Shown: positions 45,256-54,186, counted from the first letter of the stretch. The stretch is DNA of 55,456 nucleotides from Methanoregula sp. (GCA_023228295.1 JALOBP010000007.1:1-55456), one strand, 5' to 3'. The notes: generated from the letters alone by a model not told the origin. Translations and numbers: made by a program.

Positions 45256-45561
45256 TCATTCCAGCAGAATAGAGCAGGCCAGGGTGAAGAGCCGTATGTT
45301 GTCGTGACCGGGATCCGGGCATCATCCGTGATGCACCGGTCAGCATACGACATAAAAACATCCTGTCGGTAATGGGGTTGATCCTCCTGCCCGCTGAAGT
45401 GCTCACCAACAGGTACGGAAGAATTCACAAACTTTTCAACATTTTAAACTATAGAATCTATATGGCCCTATAGTATATGACAGAAAAGAGTATAATCCCC
45501 GCTGGTGATTCCATGTCAGCACACCATGACAGAAAAGAACCGGATGGAAGGGGGATAACAT
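45256..45561. other. Intergenic region before the DUF47-Pit genes
   Basis: The gap holds a promoter zone (45449-45479). Nothing else was recognised. Confidence 0.5.
45449..45479 (+). promoter_or_regulatory. Promoter/operator region of the DUF47-Pit pair
   Basis: CTATAGAATCTATATGGC and CCCTATAGTATATG lie here, with two CTATAG palindromes about 20 bases apart. This paired layout suggests an operator; similar cores occur before the pst genes. Confidence 0.4.
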
Positions 45562-46170
45562 ATGGGCCTGAGGGAATTACTGTTACCAAAGGACACGATC
45601 TTTTTCGATCTCTTCGAACGCCAGGCCGGGCTGCTCGTTGATCTGACTGAAAATTTCACGAACGTCAAAGAGAAACGCCACGCGATCGAGAAACTCGAGC
45701 ACAAGGGGGACCAGATCACCCACGAGATCTATGAACAGCTGAACCGCACGTTCATCACCCCGCTCGACCCGGGGGAGATCTCGCGCCTGGCTTCAAACCT
45801 TGATGACGTGCTCGACTATATCGATGATGCGGCGGAAAAGATGCTCACCTATTCCATTGAATCCGCTGATTCCTCCATGGTCGAACTCGCAAAACTGGTA
45901 CACCGGTCAACGATTGAGATCGAGAGTGCGGTGAAAGGCATCCGTTCATTAAAAGATCCCCGGCATATTGAGGAGCGCTGTATCGAAGTGAACCGGCTGG
46001 AAAACCTGGCCGATGACGTGCTCGCCCACGCGGTAACCGATCTGTTTAAGACAACTGATGCGATCAGGATCATCAAGCTCAAGGATATCTACGAACAGCT
46101 GGAGATTGCGACCGACAACTGCGAGGACGTTGCAAACGTGCTCTCAAATATCGCGATCCACCACTCATGA
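45562..46170 (+). CDS. DUF47 PhoU-like accessory protein of Pit
   Basis: A 202-residue helical protein of the DUF47 family (PhoU-related), with the segments FVNVKEKRHAIEKLEHKGD-like helix (about 35-55) and EQLEIATDNCEDVANVLSNI near the C-terminus. DUF47 genes commonly precede phosphate permease genes and are thought to modulate them. GGGGGAT lies before the ATG. The Pit gene begins 29 bases after its stop. Confidence 0.92.
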   Translation: MGLRELLLPKDTIFFDLFERQAGLLVDLTENFTNVKEKRHAIEKLEHKGDQITHEIYEQLNRTFITPLDPGEISRLASNLDDVLDYIDDAAEKMLTYSIESADSSMVELAKLVHRSTIEIESAVKGIRSLKDPRHIEERCIEVNRLENLADDVLAHAVTDLFKTTDAIRIIKLKDIYEQLEIATDNCEDVANVLSNIAIHHS

Positions 46171-46198
46171 TGAATGCAGGAATTGGTGAGGGGAAAGG

Positions 46199-47230
46199 AT
46201 GATCGAAGCAACCTGGGAATTAATTGTCATCATCATCGGGATTGCGCTCGTCTTCGATTTCACGAACGGTTTCCACGACTCGGCCAATTCGATCTCAACC
46301 GTGGTCTCGACCAAGGTCCTCTCCCCGCGAAGCGCTGTTGCCTTTGCCGCGTTTTTTAACTTCATCGCCGCGTTCGGGTTCGGTGTTGCGGTGGCAAACA
46401 CCATCAGCAAGATCATCCAGCTGGAGATTGTCGAGACCGCCGTCATCCCGTTCATTATTCTCGCGGCATTGACCGGCGCAATTTCCTGGAACCTGATCAC
46501 GTGGTTCTTCGGACTCCCGACATCGTCTTCCCATGCCCTGATCGGCGGGATGACCGGTGCCGGGCTTGCTGCTGCCGGCATTGCCGCGATCAAGTGGTCC
46601 ACGGTCGGTTCTGTGGCGCTGTTCATGATTGTCTCCCCGCTTATCGGGCTGGCCTGCGGCTTTCTCTTCATGGCATTTATCTGGAACCTTACAAAAAACG
46701 CAGAAAAAACATCTGCCGAGACCGGGTTCAAGCGTCTCCAGCTCTTCTCCGCTGCGGCCTACAGTTTCAGCCACGGCACCAATGATGCGCAGAAGACCAT
46801 GGGGATCATTGTCCCGCTCCTCTTCTCGATTGGGTACTTCGGCACGTCCGTTGATCCCAACAACCTGCCGGTCCCGCTCTGGGTGATCCTGATGGCCCAT
46901 GCCGCCATTGCGCTCGGGACTCTCTCCGGAGGTTGGAGGATTGTCAGGACCATGGGCTACAAGATCACCAGGCTCCGGCCGGTGCACGGGTTTGCGGCCG
47001 AGACTGCCGGTGCCTCCACGATCATTGGTGCATCACTCCTGGGGATCCCGGTCAGCACGACACACATCATCTGCACGTCCATCATGGGCGTGGGGACAAC
47101 GAGCGGCGCCAGCACGGTGAAGTGGGGCGTTGCCCGGACGATCATGTGGGCATGGATCCTCACGATCCCGATCAGCGCCTTGATTGGATTTGCAGCGTTT
47201 GCGGTGATCCGGGTAGTGATTGGGTATTGA
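46199..47230 (+). CDS. pit: Inorganic phosphate transporter, Pit family
   Basis: A 343-residue membrane protein with about ten helices and the two Pit signatures: TNGFHDSANSIST (about 22-34) near the start and SHGTNDAQKTMG (about 190-201). It carries out low-affinity, ion-coupled phosphate uptake. It forms an operon with the DUF47 gene. GGTGAGGGG lies just upstream of the ATG. This is the third phosphate uptake system in the window. Confidence 0.95.
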   Translation: MIEATWELIVIIIGIALVFDFTNGFHDSANSISTVVSTKVLSPRSAVAFAAFFNFIAAFGFGVAVANTISKIIQLEIVETAVIPFIILAALTGAISWNLITWFFGLPTSSSHALIGGMTGAGLAAAGIAAIKWSTVGSVALFMIVSPLIGLACGFLFMAFIWNLTKNAEKTSAETGFKRLQLFSAAAYSFSHGTNDAQKTMGIIVPLLFSIGYFGTSVDPNNLPVPLWVILMAHAAIALGTLSGGWRIVRTMGYKITRLRPVHGFAAETAGASTIIGASLLGIPVSTTHIICTSIMGVGTTSGASTVKWGVARTIMWAWILTIPISALIGFAAFAVIRVVIGY

Positions 47231-47241
47231 GGATTGCAGGA

Positions 47242-47249
47242 TTTTTTTT
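47242..47249 (+). terminator. T8 terminator after pit
   Basis: Eight T, 12 bases after the pit stop codon. Confidence 0.5.
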
Positions 47250-47300
47250 CCATTGACGATACGATCGATACTATTACTGGGCACGTATCATCTCAAGGCT

Positions 47301-47714
47301 GACAGTTCTCCGTCGTAAAATCCGCCTCCCACTCTAAAACCCCCACATCGCCCACCGGGCCCCCAATCAGCCCCCCAAACATCCTAAACCACATCCAGCT
47401 ACCCGATCGGCCCTCCATTAGCGTCTATTAGCGCCTGTACTTCCGGGCGTTGGATCCACGACGTAAAATAGCCCATTTTCCCGCGAATTTGTCCTGTCAT
47501 TCCGCCTGTTTTTTGGGGAATTTGTCCTGTTTTGGCATGACGGGCAGGGTTCCGGCCCCGGGCCCTCCGTCGGATAACGGGTGACGGGGGAATGCAGGTC
47601 CCTCAGCCTGGATCCATCCGTCGTCACCATCGTAACCGTCGTGAACTCCTCACATGCCCCCTGCCCGACGGTACCTCTCCCGACGTTCACCCCGGCCCGT
47701 TTCAGGGCAGCCGA
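47301..47714 (+). repeat. Long direct repeat, copy C
   Basis: It aligns to copy D (50451-50833) in the same orientation. The core 47408-47574 matches 50538-50704 over 167 gap-free bases with 13 differences by hand (about 92%). Flanks align more loosely, from GTTCTCCG at the left to TTTCAGGGCA at the right. Inside the core, AATTTGTCCTGT occurs twice about 35 bases apart. A minus-strand frame shared by both copies ends in TPGSTGANRR, but coding is not supported. Confidence 0.85.
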
Positions 47715-47802
47715 AAACGGCCCCCCAAAACAGGCCTTCTTTTCGATCGGCCCTGCTGTACCACAGGTTACCTTGAGTTTCACCTCCCAAAAGCGTACAT
47801 GA

Positions 47803-47828
47803 GCGTTTTACAGCACCGCGTAAAATGC
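47803..47828. other. Hairpin 1
   Basis: GCGTTTTAC and GTAAAATGC can pair with one G-U, with an eight-base loop. It lies next to a second hairpin. Confidence 0.5.
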
Positions 47829-47839
47829 CCCGATTGGCG

Positions 47840-47864
47840 TAAATCGCGTGTATATCGCGATTTA
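47840..47864. other. Hairpin 2
   Basis: TAAATCGCG and CGCGATTTA form a perfect nine-base stem around a seven-base loop. It is a candidate operator or RNA structure. Confidence 0.55.
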
Positions 47865-48201
47865 AGAAAAAGTGTGCTAAAATGAGGTGGTTTTTGCATA
47901 TAATTCACCGGACCACCCCCTCCAAAGGGCAATTGGAACCCACAGCGGGACCGGATTCCCACTCCCTTGCACGGTTCCTGGCACCTACGGCAGGGAGGAT
48001 GGATAGTTGCCGGTCGGAAAGATACGGGGTGAAAGGCCAGCGGATGTACCTGCCGGAATTTTCCGGGAAAAATTTTAAAATTATTCCGGATTATCCACCG
48101 GATTTCAATCAGAAAAAATTCCCGGAGTTTTTCCGGAACCAGAACAAAAACCACCCGCATCGACCAGAGAGTATTTGGCCATATCTTTGTAACGGGTATT
48201 G

Positions 48202-48957
48202 ATGAAGAAAATTTTCCTCTCCCTGGTTTTTTTATTGCTGGGAATTATTCTGGCTGCCGGTTGCACGGGTCCGGCGTCACCCACTGCAATGGTTACAGAT
48301 ACCAAGGCACCGGTAAGTACACCGGTGATTACGCCGGTTGTTGAATCCATAACCACCCGGGTTACTGAACCAGCAACCACACTCAGGGAAACGGAATCCA
48401 TCCAGACGGTGACACCGGTACAGTACGAAACACTCCACCCGGTGGAAGTCACGTCAACGGTACCTACGCGGGTTGCCTCCGATAACCCGTACCTTGAAAA
48501 CCTCAATATCCGGAAACGGACCTTTGACTACCCGCTCCCGAACTGTTTCATGCAGACCGCATTCCCGGGATTACTGAAAGATACCTACGGGATAAAGCAG
48601 GTTGTGCCAAATCTTGCAGTTATCTCGGAAGACGAATATCTCACGTTCATCCGGAAATATACCGATGACAATTCGGAATCCAGCGAGCTCAAGACTCCTT
48701 CGGCATGCCTGGGATCGGCTGCTGAACCCACCTGGAACTTTATCGAGGTGCGGGTAATTCTGGATCCAACAAATGTCCACCCGACGGATTATACCATCAC
48801 AGAGAACATATGGTCCGATGGAAAAGTCGTGGTAAAGTTCGCAACAACCCGGAGCATGGTGATCGATGAGCAGATAACCCTGCTCAGTTACATTCCCATC
48901 AGGTCGGATGAAGTGGACCTGTTCGACGTGGTCGAAGTAACCTATACCCGTCTCTGA
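48202..48957 (+). CDS. Lipoprotein of unknown function
   Basis: A 251-residue exported protein. The signal peptide (MKKIFLSLVFLLLGIILA) ends in the lipobox AAGC (Cys near 20). A Thr/Pro/Val-rich stalk (about 25-95) is followed by a folded domain (about 100-251) with no family recognised. ATG at 48202 is used; TTG one codon earlier is possible. T6 runs follow the stop (48958-48963, 48969-48974). It lies inside the interval bracketed by the two direct repeats. Confidence 0.78.
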   Translation: MKKIFLSLVFLLLGIILAAGCTGPASPTAMVTDTKAPVSTPVITPVVESITTRVTEPATTLRETESIQTVTPVQYETLHPVEVTSTVPTRVASDNPYLENLNIRKRTFDYPLPNCFMQTAFPGLLKDTYGIKQVVPNLAVISEDEYLTFIRKYTDDNSESSELKTPSACLGSAAEPTWNFIEVRVILDPTNVHPTDYTITENIWSDGKVVVKFATTRSMVIDEQITLLSYIPIRSDEVDLFDVVEVTYTRL

Positions 48958-48974
48958 TTTTTTGGGGATTTTTT
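48958..48974 (+). terminator. T-tract terminator after the lipoprotein gene
   Basis: Two T6 runs separated by GGGGA directly after the stop codon. Confidence 0.45.
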
Positions 48975-49005
48975 AAAAAGGAAGTCCGGGTTTCCGGCAG
49001 CCCAA

Positions 49006-49335
49006 TCAGGTCTGCGTTACCGGAACGTTCCGGCACCCGCATGAACCATCCTGAAGACGGAGCATGGTGCGGGTCTGCTTCTCTTCCTGGGTGCACTGGC
49101 CATTCAGACAAACGCTGGCGCCATTTTCACCATTCATCCGGGCGCCCTGCCGGTACTGCATCTGATTTGCGGAACCCTGGGTGCACGATGGATTCGTGCA
49201 GGTCTGTCCATCCGAAAGGCATTGTCCCTGGCCGGCAGCTGCGCCGGTCCCCGGTCCCCCGTTCCCTGCTGCCATTACGGTGGCAGTGACGAGGATGAGT
49301 GCGATGACCGCACAAAGAACGATTTTTTTGAACAT
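49006..49335 (-). CDS. Secreted Cys-rich small protein
   Basis: A 109-residue protein with a signal peptide (FKKIVLCAVIALILVTATVMAAG) and a Gly/Gln-rich mature part with seven Cys (CLSDGQTCTNPSC, VCLNGQC, CGC) that could form disulfides or bind metal. GGAGG lies 11 bases before the ATG at 49335, which settles the start; a longer frame from 49431 lacks a signal peptide. It is divergent from the membrane-anchored winged-helix gene, which may control it. Confidence 0.75.
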   Translation of the reverse strand: MFKKIVLCAVIALILVTATVMAAGNGGPGTGAAAGQGQCLSDGQTCTNPSCTQGSANQMQYRQGARMNGENGASVCLNGQCTQEEKQTRTMLRLQDGSCGCRNVPVTQT

Positions 49336-49524
49336 GTGTTGTTGTCCTCCATTGGTAGCCGGTCTGCACAGGTTTTTCCTTCTGCACCTAACCGGTCCTG
49401 CATCATCGGTCAACAGGAGAAGATAAACCATTTCCCGGACACGCAGCTACATATTCTTTTTTTTACCAGACCGGGGGTCATAAAAATGTGTAATTTATCG
49501 CCGGCGGAATGCCTCATTCTCTTG

Positions 49525-49533
49525 TCTTATATA
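49525..49533 (+). promoter_or_regulatory. TATA box of the winged-helix gene
   Basis: TCTTATATA ends 27 bases before the ATG, so the transcript is probably leaderless or nearly so. Confidence 0.5.
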
Positions 49534-49560
49534 CAGCATCAGTACTAAGTCCTGAGAAGA

Positions 49561-50382
49561 ATGAAGTCCGCAGTTTTCGTACTTGCACTTCTCATGCTTG
49601 CGCTCGTTATGCTCCCTCTCGTGCCGTCCAGCGTAAGCCCCGGCAACGGGGTCCCGTCCACGGAAACCCGCGGACAATCATATGCGTACCGGTACGGACA
49701 GGGGATGGCCACGGCAATGTCAGATACCCGGGAGGGTATGATGGGCCGGGCCGGCGCTGCGATGCCGTCCGCACCCGGTGCCCGTCATGGTCATGAACGC
49801 CCTGCAGGATGCCAGGTCCCGCAGGAACTCCGGCGAGATCCGTTCGACTGGAACACACCGGTCCGTTCGATACGGTTCCGCGGGTACCGGAGGCTTTCAG
49901 GAAAGAATATTCTCGAACACGAGAAGCGGCAGCTCATCTACACAACAATCCTTATGAATCCCGGCATTGAGATCCCTGCGCTCTCATCCCTGACCGGCAT
50001 TAACATGCATACCCTGCGCTACCACCTGGGATACCTGATGCACCTCAAGAAGATCGCCTGCATGGAGCACGGTGGCGGATATCATTTCTTTGAGAATCAC
50101 GGGAAGTACAACCAGGCGGATCAGCAGCGGATCCTCTACCGCCGGTACCCTACAACCAACCAGATCCTCACGGTCATTGGGGAAAATCCCGGTATCACGC
50201 GAGGGGAAATTGCCACGGGACTTGGGCTTGCCGGACCTTCCGTTACGCGCTGGACCCAGCGGCTGATTGCTGAAGGTGTGGTGACTGAAGTCCGAAACGG
50301 ACGCCGGGTGCATTATTACCCGGTGGAGGATCCGGGCAGTGCCGGTCCGCTCACACAGTCGTTCTCTTCTGAGAGTCGTTAA
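49561..50382 (+). CDS. Winged-helix protein with N-terminal signal/anchor segment
   Basis: A 273-residue protein. Residues 4-24 are hydrophobic (AVFVLALLMLALVMLPLVP), like a signal peptide or anchor. A Gly/Met-rich stalk (30-90) leads to two winged-helix domains: about 115-180 (LMNPGIEIPALSSLTGINMH) and 195-265 (NPGITRGEIATGLGLAG, then TEVRNGRRVHYYP). A DNA-binding part behind an export-like signal is odd; it should be a membrane-anchored regulator if the topology allows. TATA lies 28 bases upstream. Confidence 0.83.
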   Translation: MKSAVFVLALLMLALVMLPLVPSSVSPGNGVPSTETRGQSYAYRYGQGMATAMSDTREGMMGRAGAAMPSAPGARHGHERPAGCQVPQELRRDPFDWNTPVRSIRFRGYRRLSGKNILEHEKRQLIYTTILMNPGIEIPALSSLTGINMHTLRYHLGYLMHLKKIACMEHGGGYHFFENHGKYNQADQQRILYRRYPTTNQILTVIGENPGITRGEIATGLGLAGPSVTRWTQRLIAEGVVTEVRNGRRVHYYPVEDPGSAGPLTQSFSSESR

Positions 50383-51098
50383 GGCGGAGCAGTAGAATGC
50401 CCAATCTCATATGAGTGGAGAATGGAGACAAATGCGGTTTTTCGGATGAACGTAGTTCTCCGACGGAGAATCGTTACCCCCTCACAAGATCCCCACCAGG
50501 CCCCCCAAACGTCCAAAACCTCATCCGGGCAACCGTTCGGCCCTCCATTAGCGTCTATTAGCGCCTGTACTTCCGGGTGTTACCTCCACGACGTAAAACC
50601 GCTCATGTTCCCGCGATTTTGTCCTGTCATTCCGCCTGTTTTTTGGGGATTTTGTCCTGTTTTGACATCCCGGGCAGGGTTCCGGCCCCGGGCCCTCCGT
50701 CGGAGAAAGGAGGGCAGGGGAATGCAGGTCCCCAGCCGGGATCCCACCGTCGTTACCGTTATGAACCCCCACCGGATCCCTCCCCAACGGTACGTTTCCC
50801 GGTGCTTGCCCAGACCTGTTTCAGGGCATCCGTATTTGCCTGCCGCTTTCAGGATCTTTTCACCATCAGTAACGGCGGGTACGTCCCGGCACACCATAAA
50901 GGGTTTATCACAATCTTACGAATTTTTACCGGCTTTGAGAACCTGAAGATCTCCGGATAAATATTTCCGAAAAAAAGCCCGCGAGTCCTTCCGGCCCGTG
51001 ACCGGCCCGCCAGCCGCCACGGTACCGCAGGATTTCTTTGCCGGGCATTCACCAGCGCAGCGTCTTTCTGAATACAATATTAAAAACCGGAGATTACC
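50383..51098. other. Gene-poor region with direct repeat copy D
   Basis: This 716-base gap is largely repeat copy D (50451-50833). The rest, up to the methyltransferase, holds no supported gene. Confidence 0.6.
50451..50833 (+). repeat. Long direct repeat, copy D
   Basis: Same orientation as copy C at 47301-47714, with the core at 50538-50704. Together the two copies bracket the lipoprotein, Cys-rich and winged-helix genes (48202-50382). Confidence 0.85.
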
Positions 51099-51941
51099 AT
51101 GCAGGTATCACAACTTATTGAAAAAGTACAGAAACCAGAACTTTATGAAAAAGGCACAGCATCCATGTGGGAGGACGAGCACATCTCCCGCCACCTGCTC
51201 GAACTGCACCTGAACCCGGACTGTGACGCGGCAAGCAGAAAACGGGCAACCATTGAAAAAACGGTCCGGTGGATCGAATCGCAGGTCCCCGTAGGCAAAA
51301 AGTCAATTCTCGATCTCGGTTGCGGCCCCGGCCTGTATTGCGAACTGCTCGCGGAACACGGTCATGCCATCACCGGCGTCGACCTCTCGGCGCGCTCCAT
51401 CGATTATGCAAAGAAGAGTGCTGCAGAGAAAGGTCTTGCCATCGAGTACGAACAGATGAACTACCTCGACCTCCCGTACGAGGGCCGGTTCGACCTCGCG
51501 ATCATGATCTTCTGCGATTTTGACGTGCTCGTACCGGTTGACCGGACCCGGCTCCTGGAAAATATCAGCCGGGCATTAAAGCCGGGCGGCCTCATTATCT
51601 TCGACACGCTCAATGAAAAGGCACCGGAAAAGATGAACATCGGCACGAAAACATGGGAGTCGGCCAAACGCGGCTTCTGGCGGGACCGTCCGTACCTGGC
51701 CCTTGCAGAAACGTTCCACTATGAAGAGGCGGATGTCATCCTCCAGCAGCACGTTGTCTGGTCAGACCCGGAGCCTTTGGCCGTGTACCGTTTCTGGACG
51801 CATTATTACCGGCAGGAAAACCTGATGCGCATCCTGGATGAAGCGGGGTTTTCTGTCAGGACAACCTGTGCAGGTCTGCTGCCGGACGATGGTTCGGGGA
51901 CCCATGACATGGTCACCTTTTACGCCGCAGGCAAGAAATAA
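51099..51941 (+). CDS. Class I SAM-dependent methyltransferase
   Basis: A 280-residue protein with SAM-binding motif I (ILDLGCGPGLYCEL, about 68-81), the acidic motif II end (GVDLSARSIDYAKK), FDLAIMIFCDF and the motif LKPGGLIIFDTL. The substrate is not known from the sequence. GGAG lies six bases before the ATG. It stands alone and ends in a T9 tract. Confidence 0.9.
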   Translation: MQVSQLIEKVQKPELYEKGTASMWEDEHISRHLLELHLNPDCDAASRKRATIEKTVRWIESQVPVGKKSILDLGCGPGLYCELLAEHGHAITGVDLSARSIDYAKKSAAEKGLAIEYEQMNYLDLPYEGRFDLAIMIFCDFDVLVPVDRTRLLENISRALKPGGLIIFDTLNEKAPEKMNIGTKTWESAKRGFWRDRPYLALAETFHYEEADVILQQHVVWSDPEPLAVYRFWTHYYRQENLMRILDEAGFSVRTTCAGLLPDDGSGTHDMVTFYAAGKK

Positions 51942-51958
51942 TTATTAAAACCTGATCC

Positions 51959-51967
51959 TTTTTTTTT
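51959..51967 (+). terminator. T9 terminator
   Basis: Nine T, 18 bases after the methyltransferase stop codon. Confidence 0.55.
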
Positions 51968-52004
51968 GTACCGCACCGCTCACTCTCCCGCATTCTCACC
52001 ATTT

Positions 52005-52382
52005 TCACGGGACCGCTTTCCCCACCGGTTCCGCAAGCGGCCTGCCATCCCGGCCGATCGCTAAGAGCCGGGAATCCTCCACGCGGAAGAACCGGAGCGT
52101 GCCGTACTTCGAGTAGGGCCAGAACTCCCGGATGATATCGGCGCTTGCAGGGAGCGACCGGATCAGGGTGAGCACCGTTCGGTTCTCCGCCTCCATATCA
52201 GCAGGGGTCACGCGAAACGGGTCGACCCGCCGAATATAAACAAAGAAGATTTTCCCGTCCGCGTCAATCACGAACATAGCTGGCGTATCGCCGTTCTGAA
52301 CGATCTCCATCACCCGGCCGCGGGCCCGGGCTACGGGCAGGGCCAGATCGATGCCATGGTATGGCGGCCTTCCGCGGCTCAT
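52005..52382 (-). CDS. Small conserved hypothetical protein (intact paralog)
   Basis: A 125-residue soluble protein with segments MFVIDADGKIFFVYIRRV, SKYGTLRFFRVEDSRLL and AIGRDGRPLAEP. It corresponds to the disrupted copy at 6350-6634 (SKHGTWWFFRV, LGRDGRPF). A strong ribosome site (AAAGGAGG) lies before the ATG. Function is unknown. Confidence 0.78.
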   Translation of the reverse strand: MSRGRPPYHGIDLALPVARARGRVMEIVQNGDTPAMFVIDADGKIFFVYIRRVDPFRVTPADMEAENRTVLTLIRSLPASADIIREFWPYSKYGTLRFFRVEDSRLLAIGRDGRPLAEPVGKAVP

Positions 52383-52571
52383 GCGCCTCCTTTCTTTTTC
52401 ACCGGGTCTGGCGGATAATTGGCGGGGATCCCGGGGAGTGCTCGTGCGATCATTGCAGTAAATATCTGGGAAAATTCAGATTATATACTTTGTAGTTGAT
52501 AGAAAAAAAGAGAATTTAATGGTGATAACACAATCCGGTCAGCGGGCAGGCACGTATTGTAAGGTGCCGCC

Positions 52572-54038
52572 TCACCCAAGGAATTTCCGGATTGCAGCTG
52601 CCTGAAGAATATCTGATGTAAGATCCTGGGTTCGATTCTTGTCCAGCGCCCGGATTATCTCGCCGGAAATCCGCTGGTGCTCCTCATTGATAGTGCAGCT
52701 GGCAACCCGGTCTGCTGCTTTTTTAATATGCGGGGCAAGGTAGGGCGAATCCGGGTTGAGGTACTGCTGTGCATCAACAATATCCTGGTCGAAGTTCACA
52801 TACATTTCCCGGAGACTGGCCAGGTCAGCATCGTCCAGAGCCGAGAGCCCAAGCAGTTCGGGAGGAATGCCGATGGAATACAGAGCTGCTGTGAACGTAA
52901 TCGCCCGCGGCAGCGAGATGCCCCCCGTATTCCGGGAATAGCCAAAGAGCCCGATATGGAGTTTGCGTTTGCGCCGGCCGGGGATGAACGCTGCAACCTT
53001 GTTGATGATATCTGAAAGCGGGAGCAATTCCCGGATGTATGCCCGGGTATATTTTTCAATAATTTCCCTGCACCGCGGCTCATCAACATCCTGGGGTGCT
53101 GCAACCTCCCGTTCCTCAAGCTGCCGGATGGCGGCTTTTACCGCATCGAGCGGATAATCATACTTGAAAGCGGACTGGAGAGTAAACGTATGAACGGACG
53201 GGTACTCGCGGACGGTCCGGTCAACCGTGTCCGGCCGCAGGTTGCCCCGGAAGGGGGCCGAACCGACACCGATAATCGGGTAGATGGGGATGTTATTCTT
53301 CTGCTGCAGTGCATGAAGATTCTTCAGCGCGATCTTGTTGAGCAGGACGGCACTGACAAGCCCGTAGTTCATGGCCGGGTCCGAACGGGCGAGAAATACC
53401 CGCTGGTAGGAGAGGTTCTTGTCGCGCATGTACCGGTGAACGGTCATGTGCGATTCCAGCATGCTCTCCTTATCCTCAAAGAGCGGGATGACATTGATCC
53501 GGCGCGGGGAAAACGTGCCGATCCAGTCGGCGATCGTGATATCCCGGCCGCCAAGTCGTTTATCCTGTTTTCCGACAACAAAATCCGCATAATACTGGTA
53601 GATATTGTCAATGGATGCATGGTTTCCGGTCATCGGCAGGATAACTTCAAAGATCGGAACTGCGTCTTCTTTGTAGAAGAGCCGGGCAATATCAAAAGAC
53701 CGGGGAATGCTCTCCAGGGTTTCGAGCAGGATCTTCGCCTCAGCTTTCTCAACGTCGGGATTCGGTACGCGGAGGGTTAGGAAGAGATCCTGGCCCAGTT
53801 TTTTTGCAGAAAAGAATTGCGAATAATTCGAGAGCAGTTTTTTGACAACAAAGTTATCCACTTCTTTTCCTTCGCAATCCCACATCTGTTCCCTGCAGCC
53901 AAGATGGGAATAGACATAGTATGCTTCCCTGACTTCATCCTCCCCGCCTAATTCGGAAGATTCTGCAAAGAACGGGACATGGACATTATCCGGGTGCTGG
54001 GTACTCATGCATCGCGGTATCCGGGGAATTTTTTCCAT
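52572..54038 (-). CDS. ppcA: Phosphoenolpyruvate carboxylase, archaeal type
   Basis: A 488-residue enzyme that adds CO2 to PEP to make oxaloacetate. This archaeal class is shorter than the bacterial one (about 900 residues) and starts with the conserved IPRCMSTQHPDN at about residue 7. The start at 54038 is preferred: GGAG lies eight bases before it and it gives the family's usual length; starts at 54104 and 54089 have no ribosome site. A long upstream region (54039-54186) is shared with the divergent RNase gene. Confidence 0.93.
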   Translation of the reverse strand: MEKIPRIPRCMSTQHPDNVHVPFFAESSELGGEDEVREAYYVYSHLGCREQMWDCEGKEVDNFVVKKLLSNYSQFFSAKKLGQDLFLTLRVPNPDVEKAEAKILLETLESIPRSFDIARLFYKEDAVPIFEVILPMTGNHASIDNIYQYYADFVVGKQDKRLGGRDITIADWIGTFSPRRINVIPLFEDKESMLESHMTVHRYMRDKNLSYQRVFLARSDPAMNYGLVSAVLLNKIALKNLHALQQKNNIPIYPIIGVGSAPFRGNLRPDTVDRTVREYPSVHTFTLQSAFKYDYPLDAVKAAIRQLEEREVAAPQDVDEPRCREIIEKYTRAYIRELLPLSDIINKVAAFIPGRRKRKLHIGLFGYSRNTGGISLPRAITFTAALYSIGIPPELLGLSALDDADLASLREMYVNFDQDIVDAQQYLNPDSPYLAPHIKKAADRVASCTINEEHQRISGEIIRALDKNRTQDLTSDILQAAAIRKFLG

Positions 54039-54186
54039 ACGAAAGCTCCGGCTGCCGGGGTAAATTCCCGGATCATCAGCCTTTGTCATATTATCGTCAA
54101 CCATATTTATTTTTGAGGTTGACGAACTTTTTTACCCGTTCAATTCCCAGAGATTTTTATCCCTTCAAACGAATCTCCACAATACC

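Larger units (their letters stand above)
47231..48201. other. Long gene-poor region with direct repeat copy C
   Basis: No convincing gene in 971 bases. It holds a T8 tract after pit (47242-47249), direct repeat copy C (from about 47301, core 47408-47574), two adjacent hairpins (47803-47864) and GGAATTTTCCGG-type A/T and G/C blocks near 48050-48135. Confidence 0.6.

Noticed and set aside
46295..46987. Minus-strand frame of 230 codons
   Set aside because: Antisense to pit; composition typical of a shadow frame in GC-rich coding DNA.
47418..47783. Minus-strand frame of 121 codons in repeat copy C, with a partner of 79 codons at 50548-50787 in copy D
   Set aside because: The shared C-terminal part simply follows from the DNA repeat; there is no ribosome site and the N-termini differ. 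Possible but unsupported.
47882..48202. Plus-strand frame of 106 codons
   Set aside because: No ribosome site, no family, and it runs across structured non-coding DNA up to the lipoprotein start.
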